Assembly (NCBI GenBank): GCA_020723365.1
Contig: DYJB01000149.1
Span: 1 to 6,570, forward strand
DNA length: 6,570 bases
DNA from: Candidatus Aquidulcis sp.
Lineage (GTDB): Bacteria; Chloroflexota; Anaerolineae; Anaerolineales; E44-bin32
Direction of reading: 5' to 3'
In this document: piece by piece, positions 6,081 through 6,570 of the stretch
Position numbering within the stretch: the stretch's first letter is position 1
Layout of the letters: every line of letters begins with the position of its first letter
Notes under the pieces: generated by a model
Told to the model about the DNA's origin: nothing
Database searches by the model: none
Seen by the model: only the letters and a program-made list of their open reading frames with translations
Translations under genes and position numbers: made by a program

Positions 6081-6465
6081 TGTGAGTCGCTCCTTCGCCG
6101 TCCACCGCCCGGCGCACAGCGCTGAGCAGCTCAGCTTTCGTCACCGGCTTCATCAGGTAGGTGTTGGCGCCGGCCTCCAGGCCGGCCTGCACGTCCTGCA
6201 ATTGCGACTTGGCTGAGACGATCACGATCGGCAGCGCGGTCAGCCCCAGCTCGGTGCGCACCTTGCGGCACAGATCGAGCCCCGAAGCCCCGGGCAGCAT
6301 CACGTCGACGATCATCACGTCCGGGATCTGCTGGCGGAGCGCCTCCAGCGCCGTAGCGGCGTCCACGGCGGCCACCGGCCGGTAGCCCTCCATCTCCAGC
6401 ATCATGCCAAACAGCTGGGTGTTGGACATCTCGTCGTCAACGATCAGTACCGTTCTGGCTTCCAT
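6076..6465 (-). CDS. Single-domain response regulator (CheY-like receiver)
   Basis: A 129-residue cytoplasmic protein made only of a receiver domain. The acidic pocket is D10-D11, the phospho-acceptor is Asp54 (in MIVDVMLPG), the switch Ser is S84 (IVIVSAKS) and the conserved lysine is K106 (MKPV), so all residues needed for phosphotransfer are present. No DNA-binding or enzymatic output domain follows: the frame ends 20 residues after MKPV. It would therefore act by protein contact, or as a phosphate carrier in a phosphorelay (family knowledge; partner unknown). No histidine kinase is seen in the window. Start ATG at 6463-6465 is supported by GGAGG (6470-6474 on the minus strand) 4 nt before it. 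It converges on the redoxin gene across the 7-nt repeat. Confidence 0.95.
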   Translation of the reverse strand: MEARTVLIVDDEMSNTQLFGMMLEMEGYRPVAAVDAATALEALRQQIPDVMIVDVMLPGASGLDLCRKVRTELGLTALPIVIVSAKSQLQDVQAGLEAGANTYLMKPVTKAELLSAVRRAVDGEGATHS

Positions 6466-6570
6466 GCAACCTCCGCCGCTGCCGGGCGCCCCTGGCTCAA
6501 CGCACTTGCGGCGCAGCCCGGCTTGACTTCAGCCACGGGATGCAGGTTCCGTACCATTGCCGGAGGCCCG
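6466..6570. other. Upstream region of the response regulator; no gene identified
   Basis: Apart from the ribosome binding site at 6470-6474 I see no convincing promoter, hairpin or recognisable coding sequence. A minus-strand frame from the window edge ends in TGA at 6529-6531 after 13 codons. It could be the tail of an upstream gene but is too short to identify. Confidence 0.4.

Noticed and set aside
6529..6570. End of an upstream minus-strand gene (13 codons then TGA)
   Set aside because: It would be attractive as a histidine kinase tail in an operon with the receiver gene, but 13 residues carry no identifying motif.

Overview
This is a GC-rich, gene-dense stretch that looks like the chromosome of a Chloroflexota (Anaerolineae-like) bacterium. 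That placement is inference. It rests on exported lipoproteins with Pro/Ala/Thr-rich spacers after the lipid-anchor cysteine, a lipoprotein serpin, a membrane-anchored MA-type metallopeptidase, an HAF-repeat remnant, TATACT/TACACT-type -10 elements and a redoxin-type selenoprotein. No 16S or other phylogenetic marker is present.

Layout from left to right. (1) 78-1361 (+): a secreted lipoprotein serpin (protease inhibitor) with a strong ribosome binding site. It ends at a strong hairpin (1394-1428) that can act as a terminator on both strands. (2) 1450-1656 (-): the C-terminal stump of an HAF-repeat extracellular protein. It converges on the serpin, and its 5' part is missing where the next gene begins. 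(3) 1668-3059 (+): a signal-peptide, HExxH-plus-E gluzincin peptidase with a C-terminal membrane anchor. It overlaps by 8 bp (4) 3052-5130 (+): an extracellular solute-binding lipoprotein of the DppA/OppA type with an extra PsbP-like N-terminal domain. Genes 3 and 4 form a translationally coupled pair. (5) 5131-5429: a spacer with a 7-nt-period degenerate repeat, an inverted repeat and a probable promoter. (6) 5430-6002 (+): a redoxin/peroxiredoxin-like lipoprotein whose thioredoxin-type motif is Sec-Pro-Pro-Cys. The first redox residue is an in-frame UGA, followed 20 nt later by a hairpin loop with SECIS-like features. (7) 6003-6080: a second 7-nt-period repeat. (8) 6076-6465 (-): a stand-alone CheY-like receiver protein, followed by 105 bp in which I see only its ribosome binding site.

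Functionally the plus-strand genes encode cell-surface proteins: a protease inhibitor, an anchored protease, a peptide/solute-binding protein and an extracytoplasmic thiol/selenol redox protein. The last is the most notable item. Conventional gene calling would split it at the UGA into two meaningless ORFs (stop at 5645; restart at the GTG at 5664), although the reading frame and the fold run straight through.
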